A DNA stretch of 6,146 bases from Thiotrichales bacterium (GTDB lineage Bacteria > Pseudomonadota > Gammaproteobacteria > UWMA-0217): positions 1 to 6,146 of the forward strand of contig JANTGD010000228.1 in NCBI GenBank assembly GCA_024763135.1. The letters are read 5' to 3'. Positions 1-5,125 of this stretch are shown here, one piece after another. The notes under the pieces are model-generated. The model made no database searches and was not told where the DNA came from. It saw nothing but the letters and a program-made list of their open reading frames with translations. The translations under genes were made by a program, and so were the position numbers. The first letter of the stretch is position 1, and every line of letters starts with the position of its first letter.

Positions 1-247
1 CATCACCAATAAGGTGACCACGAGTTTTTCCGATTCACCATGCACACCAATATCTTACGCGTCTTTTTTGCGCCCAACTGAGGTTTTTAGGTTGAAACGC
101 AGGTCATCGTATTGCCACAAAGTAAATCGTTGTAGTCGTTCGTTCTAAAGGTCTGGTGAGGGCGGGCAGATCAATGTCGCGCCCATTTTTCCTAACGCAG
201 ACCGTGACCTGACGACGATGCAGCGCGAAATGTTACACACTAACCAT

Positions 248-252
248 GAGGA
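248..252 (+). promoter_or_regulatory. Shine-Dalgarno site that sets the start at 261
   Basis: GAGGA lies 8 nt upstream of the ATG at 261. A more upstream in-frame ATG at 246 overlaps this motif and has no SD of its own (the bases before it read CACTAACC). The motif therefore favours the downstream start, which removes five residues from the longest possible reading frame. Confidence 0.7.
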
Positions 253-260
253 CACTCTCA

Positions 261-653
261 ATGAAACAAGACATGCTACAAGAGAAGTACCCGATTTTTA
301 CCCTTGAAATCGACAAATCTGAAACGCAATACAAAGACATCGATGAGATTCTGGCATATTTACGAGAACGCATCGATGAGCACGAGATAGCGCAGCATAT
401 CGGAGATTTCGATCATCACGCACATACGTCTTCGCTGAAAGATGGCAAGATCCAGGAAGGGATGTTGGCCGCAGGCAATATTGTCTTTTGCTTTGGCACC
501 GCGCTGCCCAAGCCTGAAATGCTCGCGGTTCGACCCCGCTCTATTGGTGTTGCAGAATACGCAGATAAATTTTCAATCGCGTTTTTAGAAGCACCGATGC
601 CGCTAGCGAATAATGCAATGGAAGGCTGGGTCAAGGGGCTTGTCAAACAATAA
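261..653 (+). CDS. Small conserved protein of unknown function (130 aa)
   Basis: I recognise this as a small conserved protein family of unknown function, possibly the one catalogued as DUF6858; that name is from memory and unsure. The 130-aa product has no signal peptide and no membrane segment, so it should be cytoplasmic. Visible features are an N-terminal FTLEIDKSET strand (residues 13-22), a helix rich in acidic residues (27-46), a histidine cluster DHHAHT (51-56), a strand with a lone cysteine NIVFCFG (73-79), and the sequence AVRPRSIGVAEY (89-100) followed by FSIAFLEAPMP. The compact alternation of strands and helices suggests one small alpha/beta domain. The His cluster could bind metal, but no catalytic motif is certain. 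The start at 261 is chosen for its GAGGA ribosome site. It stands alone: the next gene on this strand begins about 500 bp away. Confidence 0.8.
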   Translation: MKQDMLQEKYPIFTLEIDKSETQYKDIDEILAYLRERIDEHEIAQHIGDFDHHAHTSSLKDGKIQEGMLAAGNIVFCFGTALPKPEMLAVRPRSIGVAEYADKFSIAFLEAPMPLANNAMEGWVKGLVKQ

Positions 654-689
654 ATGTAACTACTCAGCTAGCTCCTGAAACAGGTCAGC

Positions 690-778
690 TCAAGCCGTGA
701 AATGTGAGTTTACACCTGTCAATGATCAATTTTTAACACAGAGCTGGCATATTCAGGGGTGAGGTGAGTCGTTGCCAA
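690..778 (+). repeat. Diverged intergenic repeat, copy A
   Basis: Three blocks occur in the same order here and at 6045-6090. They are TCAAGCCGT (690-698), TTTTTAACACAGAGCTG (730-746; the other copy reads TTTTTAATGCAGAGCTG, 15 of 17 identical) and TGAGTCGTT (765-773). Spacers differ: this copy has about 31 bp between the first and second blocks and roughly 20 bp of extra sequence before the third. The order and match lengths are more than I expect by chance, but two diverged copies do not define a family. Confidence 0.4.
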
Positions 779-791
779 TCAATGAGCGCCA

Positions 792-819
792 TCGGACAGC
801 CTGCTCGGAGGCTGTCCGA
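792..819. repeat. REP-like palindromic hairpin, copy 1
   Basis: An 11-bp perfect stem TCGGACAGCCT (792-802) and AGGCTGTCCGA (809-819) closes a 6-nt GCTCGG loop. The arms share the CGGACAG core with the perfect palindrome at 4836-4861, which suggests two members of one dispersed palindromic family. A TTTTT run (827-831) begins 7 nt after the stem. It could therefore act as a weak plus-strand terminator for the gene ending at 653, although the gap is longer than usual. Confidence 0.65.
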
Positions 820-1046
820 CTGTGCATTTTTGGGGTTATCACTCATTGAGCAGCGCCGCCGATTGGTTTGTTTGCTCTATAATGATTGGGTCAGCGTGAT
901 CGATGAAACAGCGTTGTGGTTTCAAGTACCGCTCGGTGCCTGCCCGGAAAACACGGCTGAGTGTCGGACATTGACAGGGTAATGGACAGCAGCGTCGGTT
1001 TAATGTTGAAGGTCAGATAACAATTGACCATCGGTGACTAAAATGT

Positions 1047-1087
1047 CTGTTTGTTCAATCAATCGCTGCACATTGCTGAACGAACAG
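1047..1087 (+). other. Long stem-loop upstream of the DsrE-like gene
   Basis: CTGTTTGTTCA (1047-1057) pairs with TGAACGAACAG (1077-1087) over 11 bp, the one non-Watson-Crick position being a U.G wobble in plus-strand RNA. Inside the 19-nt loop, CAAT (1060-1063) and ATTG (1072-1075) add a 4-bp inner stem. It ends 71 nt before the start codon at 1159. It lacks a U run, so a terminator is unlikely. A 5'-UTR structure or a protein-binding dyad is possible. Confidence 0.45.
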
Positions 1088-1144
1088 TTGTCTTATGTCT
1101 TAGTAATGACACGCTCTGACTCATTTACCAATCCGTAGGCCGAG

Positions 1145-1154
1145 AAGAGGTGAT
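1145..1154 (+). promoter_or_regulatory. Shine-Dalgarno site that sets the start at 1159
   Basis: AAGAGGTGAT closely matches the complement of the 16S rRNA 3' end and lies 4 nt before ATG 1159. An in-frame GTG at 1150 sits inside this motif and cannot use it, so the ATG at 1159 is the better start. Confidence 0.75.
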
Positions 1155-1158
1155 CCCC

Positions 1159-1632
1159 ATGTCGTTATATCATGCCAAAGTCAAGGTTTTCTTTACGCTG
1201 TTGACTTTGACTCTAATTTTTTCTTTACCTGCAACGGCGGAAGAGGAGATGCGCTTTCCGGGAGATCCCGCAGAGCACAAGATCGTCTATCAGTACAATA
1301 AGGCAGATCTTGAATATCAGGAACATATCCTCAACTCCGTTAGCGCCATGTTGGGCAAATACGGCGACAATGTTGAAATCGCGGTGGTCGCAATCGGACC
1401 GGGCATCCATATACTGGCTAAGCATCCTAAACGTAAGGTACCCGAGTTAATGAAACAACGCGCCAAGAGTATGGCTGAAAACTATGGCGTGCGGTGGATC
1501 GCGTGCGGCAACACTATGAAAACTCTGGGCTGGGAAATGAAGGACATGGAGCCCTATGCCGAATACGCCGAAGTCGGTGCAGCCAGTCTTATGGAGCTGC
1601 AGGAACAGGGCTTCGCGTATATTTCCTGGTAG
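1159..1632 (+). CDS. Exported DsrE/DsrF-like family protein
   Basis: This is a 157-aa protein of the DsrE-like superfamily, whose members include sulfur-relay carriers such as TusD/DsrE, plus many exported relatives of unknown role. Residues 1-27 form a clear Sec signal peptide: a Lys-containing start, hydrophobic FFTLLTLTLIFSL, and a likely cut after ATA before the acidic EEE. The mature part has the family's alternating fold. A KIVYQY strand (41-46) comes first, then a helix with LNSVSAML, the strand NVEIAVVAIGPGIHIL (71-86), a basic helix, and the hallmark ACGNTMKTLGW (115-125) with Cys116. It ends with the typical LQEQGFAYISW. Cys116 is the only cysteine in the mature chain and is the candidate persulfide-bearing residue. 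The gene appears monocistronic and converges on the flavodoxin gene. A periplasmic sulfur-handling role beside soxCD is plausible but inferred. Confidence 0.85.
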   Translation: MSLYHAKVKVFFTLLTLTLIFSLPATAEEEMRFPGDPAEHKIVYQYNKADLEYQEHILNSVSAMLGKYGDNVEIAVVAIGPGIHILAKHPKRKVPELMKQRAKSMAENYGVRWIACGNTMKTLGWEMKDMEPYAEYAEVGAASLMELQEQGFAYISW

Positions 1633-1769
1633 CGGCAAAATCCCTTGGAGCACTGTCATCAACTAAGACGTAGTACAAGGTGCTTGTGTTTACAGGGCGG
1701 ACAAAATGCCATGGGTGGTGGAGGCTGGAGAAGACGCAACAACCTGCGACCGGCAGCCATTTTGAGTTC

Positions 1770-1793
1770 GGCCAAGCGCCAAACCGGCGGGCC
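1770..1793. terminator. Weak hairpin in the convergent gap
   Basis: GGCC (1770-1773) and GGCC (1790-1793) enclose CGCC/GGCG (1777-1780 and 1786-1789) with an AAG bulge and an AAACC loop. It lies between two converging genes, where a shared terminator is expected. No T run follows on either strand, so this is only a candidate. Confidence 0.2.
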
Positions 1794-1825
1794 TACCGAC
1801 GGTGAGCAGGATATCGCGGCGCGCA

Positions 1826-2317
1826 TTATTGTGCGGGCGTTTCTGCGGCCTCGCGCAATGCCTGCAACCAATTGAGTATTTCAGGAACGGCGATTTCTTC
1901 CGGGTTGTTGGTTGCTTCAGTATCGATCAGCAAGGGCGCTGCCAATCGTGTTGCACCGAGTGTGTCCAGTAGCGCGTCAAGTCGTCTTCCGCCGCCGCAA
2001 AAATCTACTTCACCGTAACTTTTATCCCCCAGGGCAATCACACGATAATTTAGGGTCTCAAGGTTGGCTGCTGTCGCTTCCAATTCATCTGCGATTCGCG
2101 CCATGATGCGGGGTAACTGTCCCTGACCGGTGGTTGAAACACAGAAAAGTGCGATATCGGCCTGGGTGTTGGTGACGTTTTGAAGGGTGGGTCTGGGGTT
2201 GAATGCGACCGAGTAAGCTGAGGCGCTCAGTGCTCGGGTCAGTTCTTCGGCTACGAACTCGGCAGCGCCGTAAACTGTAGCCGAGAAAATTGCCAGACTG
2301 GTAGGGGAATGGTGCAT
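1826..2317 (-). CDS. MioC-like flavodoxin domain protein
   Basis: This 163-aa single-domain flavodoxin should bind FMN and act as a cytoplasmic one- or two-electron carrier. The N-terminal FSATVYGAAEFVAEEL (11-26) aligns with the FMN-phosphate loop of E. coli MioC (GSTLGGAEYVAEHL). CVSTTGQGQLP (59-69) is the second FMN loop, and VIALGDKSYGEVDFCGGGRRLD (93-114, shown in part) is the third, with Tyr101 as the likely stacking residue. The C-terminus ends in the usual helix, LNWLQALREA. Length is close to MioC (about 147 aa) and far short of flavodoxin-reductase fusions. The second loop has Gln where many flavodoxins have acidic residues. The start at 2317 is backed by GAGG (2329-2332) about 11 nt upstream, a longish spacing. 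Its redox partner is not in the window. Confidence 0.82.
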   Translation of the reverse strand: MHHSPTSLAIFSATVYGAAEFVAEELTRALSASAYSVAFNPRPTLQNVTNTQADIALFCVSTTGQGQLPRIMARIADELEATAANLETLNYRVIALGDKSYGEVDFCGGGRRLDALLDTLGATRLAAPLLIDTEATNNPEEIAVPEILNWLQALREAAETPAQ

Positions 2318-2678
2318 TGTAAACGTTACCTCGTACTTGTCCGCGAGCTAGGGTAGTTAGGATCAGCTTAGCAGCACCGACCTGTCGAACCGAACAATGG
2401 TCATGGGCGATGACAAACCTAGTGATTCAAGCGCTGCAACATCGAGCCGAAACATCTCGGCGTTCCCTGAGCAGTGCCTTCATTTTTGTGAACACTCGGT
2501 AAGTAGTTATACCCCCTGAACGAGGCGTTACAATAGATCGTTTGGATCTTTCAGCAGGAAATAAAAACGGGTACCGAGGATGATTCCTCGATACCCGATT
2601 TAGGGCCTACGTCTAATGAAAGCCTAAGAGCTGATTGCTCGGCACTGCAGAGGTTGCCTTGGTGCCTGCAGCTCTGGG
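2318..2678. other. 361-bp intergenic region upstream of the flavodoxin gene and downstream of soxD
   Basis: No supported gene. The part near 2318 should contain the flavodoxin promoter (minus strand), but no convincing -35/-10 pair stands out. Short dyads occur at 2400-2414 (GTCAT-GGGCG-ATGAC) and 2446-2461 (GCCGA/TCGGC). A weak plus-strand promoter-like pair, TTGTGA about 16 nt before TATACC near 2510, has no gene downstream. The right third is the 3' untranslated end of the sox transcript: a structured element (2621-2680) followed by a strong terminator (2561-2597). Confidence 0.6.
2561..2597 (-). terminator. Rho-independent terminator of soxCD
   Basis: Read on the minus strand, CGGGTATCGAGGA and TCCTCGGTACCCG form a 13-bp stem with an ATCA loop, followed at once by TTTTT (complement of 2563-2567) and then ATT. 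The single imperfect position is a U.G wobble in minus-strand RNA but a C.A mismatch on the other strand, which fixes the direction. It lies about 80 nt beyond the soxD stop codon. Confidence 0.9.
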
Positions 2679-2680
2679 CT
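2621..2680 (-). other. Long imperfect stem-loop in the soxD 3' UTR
   Basis: Nested complementary arms fold on one axis: AGCC/GGCT (2621-2624 and 2677-2680), AGAGCTG/CAGCTCT (2627-2633 and 2669-2675), GGCAC/GTGCC (2641-2645 and 2662-2666), and AGG/CCT (2651-2653 and 2657-2659). That gives 19 base pairs with small internal loops. It begins within the soxD stop codon (2679-2681) and precedes the terminator. An mRNA 3'-end stabiliser or a 3'-UTR-derived small RNA is possible. Confidence 0.4.
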
Positions 2681-3404
2681 ATTTATCGACATCGCCCACG
2701 CTGACATTGCCCTTGATCTGCTTGGCCACGATCTCCGGCTCACCGCTATAACAGTCTTTCATGCAGCGCTTATTGTGCACGTCGGGACGGGTATCGGTGT
2801 AATACAGATCGGCCGCAGGCATCTTCACTGACTTGATAAAATCTGCGTCAATTTCTTCGACGCTACCATCGGTTACTTCAGCCAGATAGAGCACATAGCC
2901 CGTTACCGAGTAGGCTTGATCGACGGTCAGCGATTGCGGTGCAAAGAATGGCATGGCGCGGTGGATATAATCCCATAGTGTAGGTGCGTGCCCCCAATGG
3001 TTATTGATACCGCGAATAGCAACATTGTTCTCGTTGTGTTTCGCAGTTTCAATATACTCTTCCATACTACCGCCGAGCATTTTCGGGTAACCGCGTACGG
3101 ATTCACCGAACTCTCCATGGCACATAGCGCATTGTGCTTGATAGATTTCCTCGCCTTCGGTCAGTGTACCCTTGCCCGGCGGAAGATTGTCGCCGTCGAA
3201 GAAGACCGAGATGTCCCATTTGGCAAGCTGTGATTCCTTGATTGGTGTACCCACACCAGTGATCTTGGGCGTATCCTCGGACTCGCTCTTTTTATCCTGC
3301 TCGCCAGATGTGCCGGCGCAGGAAACCGCAGAAGCTAGAGCAACTGCGGGAATCAGCCCGGTCAAAAGGGTTTTGATCGATTTAGACAGTGGGGAGTTGG
3401 ACAT
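2679..3404 (-). CDS. soxD: SoxD-like cytochrome c subunit of sulfane dehydrogenase
   Basis: This 241-aa c-type cytochrome is the electron-accepting partner of SoxC; together they oxidise the sulfane sulfur held on SoxYZ in the periplasm. The N-terminus is a signal peptide ending in a lipobox-like ASAVSC, so Cys29 is probably lipidated and the protein membrane-anchored; Ala at the next position would favour the outer membrane. A polar low-complexity linker follows (31-50). The single haem site is CAMCH (92-96). RAMPFFAPQSL (149-159) supplies the likely axial Met151, and SVTGYVLYLAEV (166-177) is the closing helix. The tail DTRPDVHNKRCMKDC (204-218) matches the SoxD-type C-terminal motif and holds two non-haem cysteines. 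Paracoccus-type SoxD is much longer and carries two haems, so this is a short single-haem form. A SorB-like sulfite dehydrogenase cytochrome is the alternative. Confidence 0.85.
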   Translation of the reverse strand: MSNSPLSKSIKTLLTGLIPAVALASAVSCAGTSGEQDKKSESEDTPKITGVGTPIKESQLAKWDISVFFDGDNLPPGKGTLTEGEEIYQAQCAMCHGEFGESVRGYPKMLGGSMEEYIETAKHNENNVAIRGINNHWGHAPTLWDYIHRAMPFFAPQSLTVDQAYSVTGYVLYLAEVTDGSVEEIDADFIKSVKMPAADLYYTDTRPDVHNKRCMKDCYSGEPEIVAKQIKGNVSVGDVDK

Positions 3405-4767
3405 TTTCTACTTCTCCAGTTGCGAGTACACGCCAGGCTTGAATTGAGTTCTTGTGATACAGAGAGTTAAGACCGCGGGCCTCACGCAGCTGTTTCAATG
3501 TGGGCTGCACATAACCCGTTTCGTCGGTCACGCGGCTCATAATAATGTGCTCTTTGCCATCCCAGTCCCAATCGAAGGTGAACTTGGTCAAGCATTTGTT
3601 CATGACGGGCTGAACGAGCTTGGCTTCTTTCCAGTTTTTGCCGCCGTCGGTGGATACATCAACATGCGCAACCTTGCCGCGGCCCGTCCAGGCCAGACCA
3701 CGGATTTCATAGTAGCCAGGGGTCGTCAGGTGTTTGTCAGGGCAGGGGAAGGTAACCACGGAGTTGGCTTCGTTAACCAGCGTGAACTGACGGATACGGC
3801 CATCGTCGGTGGTGTCGGTGTAGTGCCGGGTTTCCTGGTAGGTGACCAGTGGTTTAGTGGTGAACTTGATACGGCGCAAGTATTTGATCGACATATTGGC
3901 TTCACAGCCGGGTACGATCAAACGAATGGGATAGCCGTTCTCCGGACGCAGGGCTTCACCGTTTTGCGCATAGGCAATCATGACATCCTTGTGGATTTCG
4001 TTTTGATCGAATTCTGGTAGTGGTTTGCCAAACTGATCCTTGGCGCCCGGCAGGGGGATGGAGCGTTGCAGCGCGGAGCCGTCTGCGCCTTCTGCATAGA
4101 ACCAGGTGGATTCGGGTTTAACACCAACCATCTCCATAATGGTTGATAGCTTGACGCCGGTCCATTCTGAGCAAGAAATCATGCCATGAGTAAACTGCAC
4201 TGAATCCATTTGCACACCGCGCCATTCCATAGCGCCATTGGCTGGACACTCGAGGAAGTGAATTGCAGTGTGTGAAGGGAGGCGCCGCAGGTCTTCCACG
4301 GTCAGCAACAACGGTTTCTCAACCAGACCGTGAATGGCGAGCTTGTGGGTTGCAGGATCGATATCGACCGCACCGGCATGGTAGCGTTCGAAATGCAGGC
4401 CACCTGGGGTAATGATGCCGTGCAGGTCTTGCAAGGGGGTGAAACTGATCGAAGCTGCGCGATCGGGAGTGAGCCATTCTACGTTGCGACGTACGACGTC
4501 CGCCTCGAACTTAGACGGCAGGCCATAGGGAACTGTGACCACACCGCGTCCGAGAATTTTGTTGGAGGCAGGAATCTCCAACACTTCATCGCCAGCACTT
4601 TCTGCTGCAGTCGCAAGTGCCGTCGCAGCTGAGCTACCCGCCACTACTGCACCGGCAGATGCCGCCAGGCCAGAGCCCAAAAAGCGCCGTCGCGTAGTCG
4701 AAGCCGGCGCCTCGTTGGCGGCGGTCACCTCTTCAGATGATGTTTCTTTTTTCATAGATTCAACCAT
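3382..4767 (-). CDS. soxC: SoxC, molybdenum subunit of sulfane/sulfite dehydrogenase
   Basis: This 461-aa enzyme belongs to the sulfite oxidase family and is the catalytic subunit of SoxCD. TTRRRFLGSGLAASAGAVVA (24-43) is a twin-arginine signal, fitting export of a folded, cofactor-loaded protein to the periplasm. The Moco domain spans about 120-305. FERYHAG (126-132) has the Arg-x-His pair seen in the family, FLECPANGAMEWRG (171-184) holds the molybdenum-ligating Cys174, and ISCSEWTGVKLS (197-208), EGADGSALQRSIPLP (226-240) and NGYPIRLIVPG (277-287) are SoxC signatures. The C-terminal dimerisation domain (about 310-450) includes HVDVSTDGGKNWKEAKL. Length fits the family. The start is uncertain: ATG 4767 and ATG 4755 both keep the Tat signal and neither has a strong SD. 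Its 3' end overlaps soxD by 23 bp, so the two are co-transcribed. Sulfite as substrate is an alternative. Confidence 0.92.
   Translation of the reverse strand: MVESMKKETSSEEVTAANEAPASTTRRRFLGSGLAASAGAVVAGSSAATALATAAESAGDEVLEIPASNKILGRGVVTVPYGLPSKFEADVVRRNVEWLTPDRAASISFTPLQDLHGIITPGGLHFERYHAGAVDIDPATHKLAIHGLVEKPLLLTVEDLRRLPSHTAIHFLECPANGAMEWRGVQMDSVQFTHGMISCSEWTGVKLSTIMEMVGVKPESTWFYAEGADGSALQRSIPLPGAKDQFGKPLPEFDQNEIHKDVMIAYAQNGEALRPENGYPIRLIVPGCEANMSIKYLRRIKFTTKPLVTYQETRHYTDTTDDGRIRQFTLVNEANSVVTFPCPDKHLTTPGYYEIRGLAWTGRGKVAHVDVSTDGGKNWKEAKLVQPVMNKCLTKFTFDWDWDGKEHIIMSRVTDETGYVQPTLKQLREARGLNSLYHKNSIQAWRVLATGEVENVQLPTV
3414..3417 (-). promoter_or_regulatory. Shine-Dalgarno site of soxD inside soxC
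   Basis: On the minus strand GGAG lies 9 nt before the soxD ATG at 3404, within the last codons of soxC. This supports the chosen soxD start and the 23-bp overlap of the two genes. Confidence 0.65.
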
Positions 4768-4795
4768 GGGTTTTTCATGTTGATGGATTGTTGCC

Positions 4796-4815
4796 GCACC
4801 GCCAGCGGGCGGTGC
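4796..4815 (-). other. Perfect hairpin just upstream of soxC
   Basis: GCACCGCC (4796-4803) and GGCGGTGC (4808-4815) form a perfect 8-bp GC-rich stem with a 4-nt loop, ending 28 nt before ATG 4767. No U run follows on the minus strand, so it is not a standard terminator. In the soxC leader it could affect translation or mRNA stability. Confidence 0.55.
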
Positions 4816-4821
4816 AAGAAA

Positions 4822-4893
4822 TCAGTGAATTGAGACGGACAGGCTCCTAGGAGCCTGTCCGAGAATAGAGATGCGATTGCGGAACAGTTGCAT
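4822..4893 (-). CDS. Possible 23-codon upstream ORF in the soxC leader
   Basis: On the minus strand GGAGGA (complement of 4904-4909), the strongest Shine-Dalgarno sequence near soxC, lies 10 nt before an ATG at 4893. The frame runs 23 codons to TGA at 4822-4824. The peptide begins MQLFRNRISIL and its middle, GQAPRSLS, is encoded by the 26-bp palindrome. It lies in the same frame as soxC, separated by that stop and 18 further codons without an in-frame start. It may be a translated leader, a relic of an older soxC start broken by the palindrome, or coincidence. No cysteine-, aromatic- or proline-rich stretch suggests a classic attenuator. Confidence 0.3.
   Translation of the reverse strand: MQLFRNRISILGQAPRSLSVSIH
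4836..4861. repeat. Perfect 26-bp palindrome, REP-like copy 2
   Basis: The 13-bp half CGGACAGGCTCCT is followed directly by its exact complement, giving a 26-bp palindrome with no spacer centred between 4848 and 4849. Its ends share CGGACAG/CTGTCCG with the hairpin at 792-819, while the middles differ. This is typical of dispersed palindromic units in intergenic DNA. It lies in the soxC leader and inside the possible upstream ORF. Confidence 0.75.
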
Positions 4894-5059
4894 TGAGCGA
4901 ATTTCCTCCGATTTTCGTTAAATAGCGCCACTATTCGCCTCAAATCAGGGGGAGTTCAACTCAAAGTACCTTCCCCTCGCTATGCATTCTATTGTCGGGC
5001 AACTGCCCAGTGACTTACTTGCCTGGTGTGGCTCGACACTTAGCAATGTAAGACTATCA

Positions 5060-5083
5060 GCATATAAACAACTTCTTATATGC
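5060..5083. promoter_or_regulatory. Perfect dyad of 8-bp arms, possible operator
   Basis: GCATATAA (5060-5067) and TTATATGC (5076-5083) are exact inverted repeats separated by 8 nt. The spacing places the half-sites 16 bp apart, about one and a half helical turns. It lies about 290 bp upstream of soxC, directly beyond the T run of the slyD terminator. It could bind a dimeric regulator of soxC or be an AT-rich hairpin backing up the terminator. Confidence 0.35.
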
Positions 5084-5089
5084 GGTTAT

Positions 5090-5125
5090 AAAAAAAACAC
5101 CTGAGGTCCAGTTACGGCCCAGATG
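5090..5125 (-). terminator. Candidate rho-independent terminator downstream of slyD
   Basis: On the minus strand CATCTGGG and CTCAGGTG form an 8-bp stem with two G.U wobbles and a loop of about 12 nt, followed directly by eight T (complement of 5090-5097). On the plus strand the wobbles become A.C mismatches, so the direction is minus. It lies 279 bp beyond the slyD stop, an unusually long 3' untranslated stretch. Confidence 0.6.

Larger units (their letters stand above)
654..1158. other. 505-bp intergenic region without a supported gene
   Basis: No reading frame here has both a ribosome site and protein-like composition. The region holds, in order: a weak bulged hairpin at 670-690 (AGCT-CCTG arms around an AAA loop, no T run); a diverged intergenic repeat at 690-778 also found near the right end of the window; a strong REP-like hairpin at 792-819 with TTTTT shortly after it (827-831); and a long stem-loop at 1047-1087 ahead of the DsrE-like gene. 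No promoter stands out. TTGACC at 1025-1030 lacks a correctly spaced -10 box, and TTGCTG at 1073-1078 is followed 15 nt later by TATGTC (1094-1099), which is only a weak match. Confidence 0.6.

Noticed and set aside
1..54. Possible minus-strand gene running off the left edge (18 open codons)
   Set aside because: The reading looks somewhat protein-like (GESEKLVVTLL), but it is too short, with only a GTG start possible and no clear SD. It cannot be supported from this window.
160..190. GGGCG/CGCCC hairpin followed by ATTTTT, possible terminator
   Set aside because: Only a 5-bp stem with a 15-nt loop and no gene ending upstream in the window.
764..982. 72-codon plus-strand open frame after the small conserved gene
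   Set aside because: It reads straight through the REP-like hairpin, its composition is not protein-like (many Arg, Cys, Ser), and no SD precedes a start in the proper spacing.
1025..1052. TTGACC as a -35 box for the DsrE-like gene
   Set aside because: No -10-like hexamer 15-19 nt downstream; TAAAAT is only 9 nt away.
1645..1875. Overlapping 70-76 codon frames on both strands between the DsrE-like and flavodoxin genes
   Set aside because: Low-complexity Arg/Pro-rich translations without ribosome sites; they run into the flavodoxin 3' end.
3454..4020. 188-codon plus-strand open frame opposite soxC
   Set aside because: It is antisense to clearly conserved SoxC sequence. Its length follows from soxC codon usage, and it has no ribosome site or recognisable motif.
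4752..4943. 63-codon minus-strand frame overlapping the soxC start
   Set aside because: It begins with TTG, has no SD, crosses both hairpins and is out of frame with soxC; composition is unconvincing.
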